This document shows positions 62,401 to 64,000 of a stretch of 64,000 nt of DNA, piece after piece. The DNA lies in contig JAODUO010000861.1 in the NCBI GenBank assembly GCA_025642075.2, positions 135,437 through 199,436 of the forward strand. The letters run 5' to 3'. The notes beneath the pieces are model-generated. The model had not been told where the DNA came from, made no database searches, and saw nothing but the letters and a program-made list of their open reading frames with translations. Origin of the DNA: Ridgeia piscesae (taxonomy: Eukaryota; Annelida; Polychaeta; Sabellida; Siboglinidae). The position numbers and the translations under genes were made by a program. The stretch's first letter is position 1. The number at the start of each line of letters is the position of its first letter.

Positions 62401-64000
62401 CAATGTTGAATAGAACCCCACGGGCCATCAACAATGTTGAGTAGAACCCCACGGGCCATCAACAATGTTGAGTAGAACCCCACGGGTCATCAACAATGTT
62501 GAGTAGAACCCACGGGCCATCAACAATGTTGAGTAGAACCCCACGGGCCATCAACAATGTTGAATAGAACCCAGGCCATCAACAATGTTGAGTAGAACCC
62601 AGGGCCATCAACAATGTTGAATAGAACCCCACGGGCCATCAACAATGTTGAGTAGAACCCCACGGGCCATCAACAATGTTGAATAGAACCCCACGGGCCA
62701 TCAACAATGTTGAATAGAACCCCACGGGCCATCAACAATGTTGAGTAGAACCCCACGGGTCATCAACAATGTTGAGTAGAACCCCAGGGCCATCAACAAT
62801 GTTGAGTAGAACCCCACGGGCCATCAACAATGTTGAATAGAACCCCAGGCCATCAACAATGTTGAGTAGAAACCCCCCGGGCCATCAACAATGTTGAGTA
62901 GAACCCCACGGGTCATCAACAATGTTGGTAGAACCCCAGGGCCATCAACAATGTTGAGTAGAACCCACGGCCATCAACAATGTTGAATAGAACCCCGGGG
63001 CCCTCAACAATGTTAGTAGAACACCGGGCCATCAACAAATTTGAGTAGAACCCCCGGGGCCCTCAACAATTTGAGTAGAACCCCACGGGCCATCAACAAT
63101 GTTGAGTAGAACCCCACGGGCCATCAACAATGTTGAGTAGAACCCCACGGGCCATCAACAATGTTGAGTAGAACCCCATGGGCCATCAACAATGTTGAGT
63201 AGAACCCAGGGCCATCAACAATGTTGAGTAGAACCACGGCCATCAACAATGTTGAATAGAACCCCATGGGCCATCAACAATGTTGAGTAGAACCCCATGG
63301 GCCATCAACATGTTGAGTAGAACCCCATGGGCCATCACCAATGTTGAGTAGAACCCCATGGGCCATCAACAATGTTGAGTAGAACCCACAGGCCATCACC
63401 AATGTTGAATAGAACCCCATGGGCCATCAACAATGTTGAGTAGAACCCCATGGGCCATCAACAATGTTGAATAGAACCCCAGGGCCATCAACAATGTTGA
63501 GTAGAACCCACGGCCATCAACAATGTTGAATAGAACCCAGGGCCATCTAAATTTAGTAGAACCCCGACCATCAACAATGTTAGGTAAACCCAGGAACACA
63601 ATGTAAAAGAACCCCCTGGGCCATAACTGTTTGGGAAACCCCATGGGCCATCAAAATGGAGTAGAACTCCATGGGCCATCAACAATGTTGAATAGAACCC
63701 CATGGGCCATCAACAATGTTTATAAACCCCCGGCCATCAACAATGTGAATAAAACCCATGGGCCATCAAAAATGTTGGGGGAACCCCCTGGGCCATCAAC
63801 AATGTTGAGTAAACCCATGGGCCACAACAAATTTTAAAAGCCCCCTGGGCCATCAACAATGGAAAAAACCCCCCCCTCAACGTTTTGCCCATGGGATCAA
63901 AAATGTTGATGCCCATGGGAAAACACTTTTTATGCCCCATGCATCAACAATGTTGTGCCCCCTGGGCCACAAAAATGTTGATGAACCCCGGGAAAAATTT
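59486..64000 (-). repeat. 31-bp satellite, ~145 copies, reaching the window end
   Basis: Unit CCATCAACAATGTTGAGTAG plus AACCCCATGGG. Variants GAGTAG/GAATAG and CATGGG/CACGGG are common. The unit contains two dyads, CAACAATGTTG and CCCATGGG. Units between 59.5-60.3 and 62.0-63.1 kb are often shortened. After ~63540 the sequence becomes erratic (homopolymer-like CCCCC runs, lost bases), as in a poorly resolved assembly end. Minus-strand frames reading LLNIVDG are artefacts. Confidence 0.96.

Noticed and set aside
59352..63940. Minus-strand LLNIVDG and STLLMARG frames as genes
   Set aside because: All come from the 31-bp satellite in three rotating frames, broken by indels.

Overview
The window is animal nuclear DNA. 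It has spliced genes with GT-AG introns, a tRNA-derived SINE, metazoan protein families and many minisatellites. Large intron-rich genes, an EHD protein encoded in only two coding exons and the SINE type suggest an invertebrate bilaterian, perhaps a mollusc or another lophotrochozoan. That placement is a guess, because nothing here is a phylogenetic marker that can be read by eye. Some repeat stretches, above all the last ~500 bases, look poorly resolved, as in an uncorrected long-read assembly.

Three protein-coding genes can be supported. (1) Positions 5873-31059, plus strand: a Rho guanine-nucleotide exchange factor of the PLEKHG1/2/3 type. I resolve twelve coding exons whose phases agree across every junction. 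They give a low-complexity N-terminus, a DH domain, a PH domain, a basic linker built from small exons (27 and 11 nt), and a long serine-rich C-terminal exon containing one unexplained change of frame. (2) Positions 40310-40695, minus strand: YPEL5, 120 aa in one coding exon, with a likely 5' non-coding exon near 46872. (3) Positions 48000-53745, plus strand: an EHD1/3/4-type dynamin-like ATPase of 533 aa in two coding exons. YPEL5 and EHD are arranged head to head around a CpG-rich interval at 46.5-48.0 kb that holds CRE-, E2F- and CTCF-like motifs.

Layout: 1-5872 is upstream or first-intron DNA of the RhoGEF gene, with a SINE near 848-1190. 5873-31059 is the RhoGEF gene, whose introns hold a 20-bp array, a 53-bp array (~35 copies) running into TCTG repeats, a 42-bp array, a GA tract that starts inside a splice donor, two hexamer arrays, a 34-bp array and a ~3.5 kb 30-bp array. 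31060-40309 is intergenic and dominated by a 33-bp array and a 42-bp array. 40310-47100 is the YPEL5 locus, with a 36-bp array and a ~0.9 kb tandem duplication in its probable intron. 48000-54330 is EHD, whose intron begins with a near-perfect foldback element carrying hammerhead-like core motifs in both arms. 54330-59480 shows no gene. 59486-64000 is a 31-bp palindromic satellite that runs off the window.

Roughly a fifth to a quarter of the window is tandem repeat. Several units are multiples of 3 bp, so they create long open frames, often on both strands. I treat these as repeat artefacts. The three genes have unrelated cellular roles (Rho signalling, the CTLH ubiquitin ligase, endocytic recycling) and need not work together. 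The best candidate for an undescribed element is the foldback at 48964-49271.
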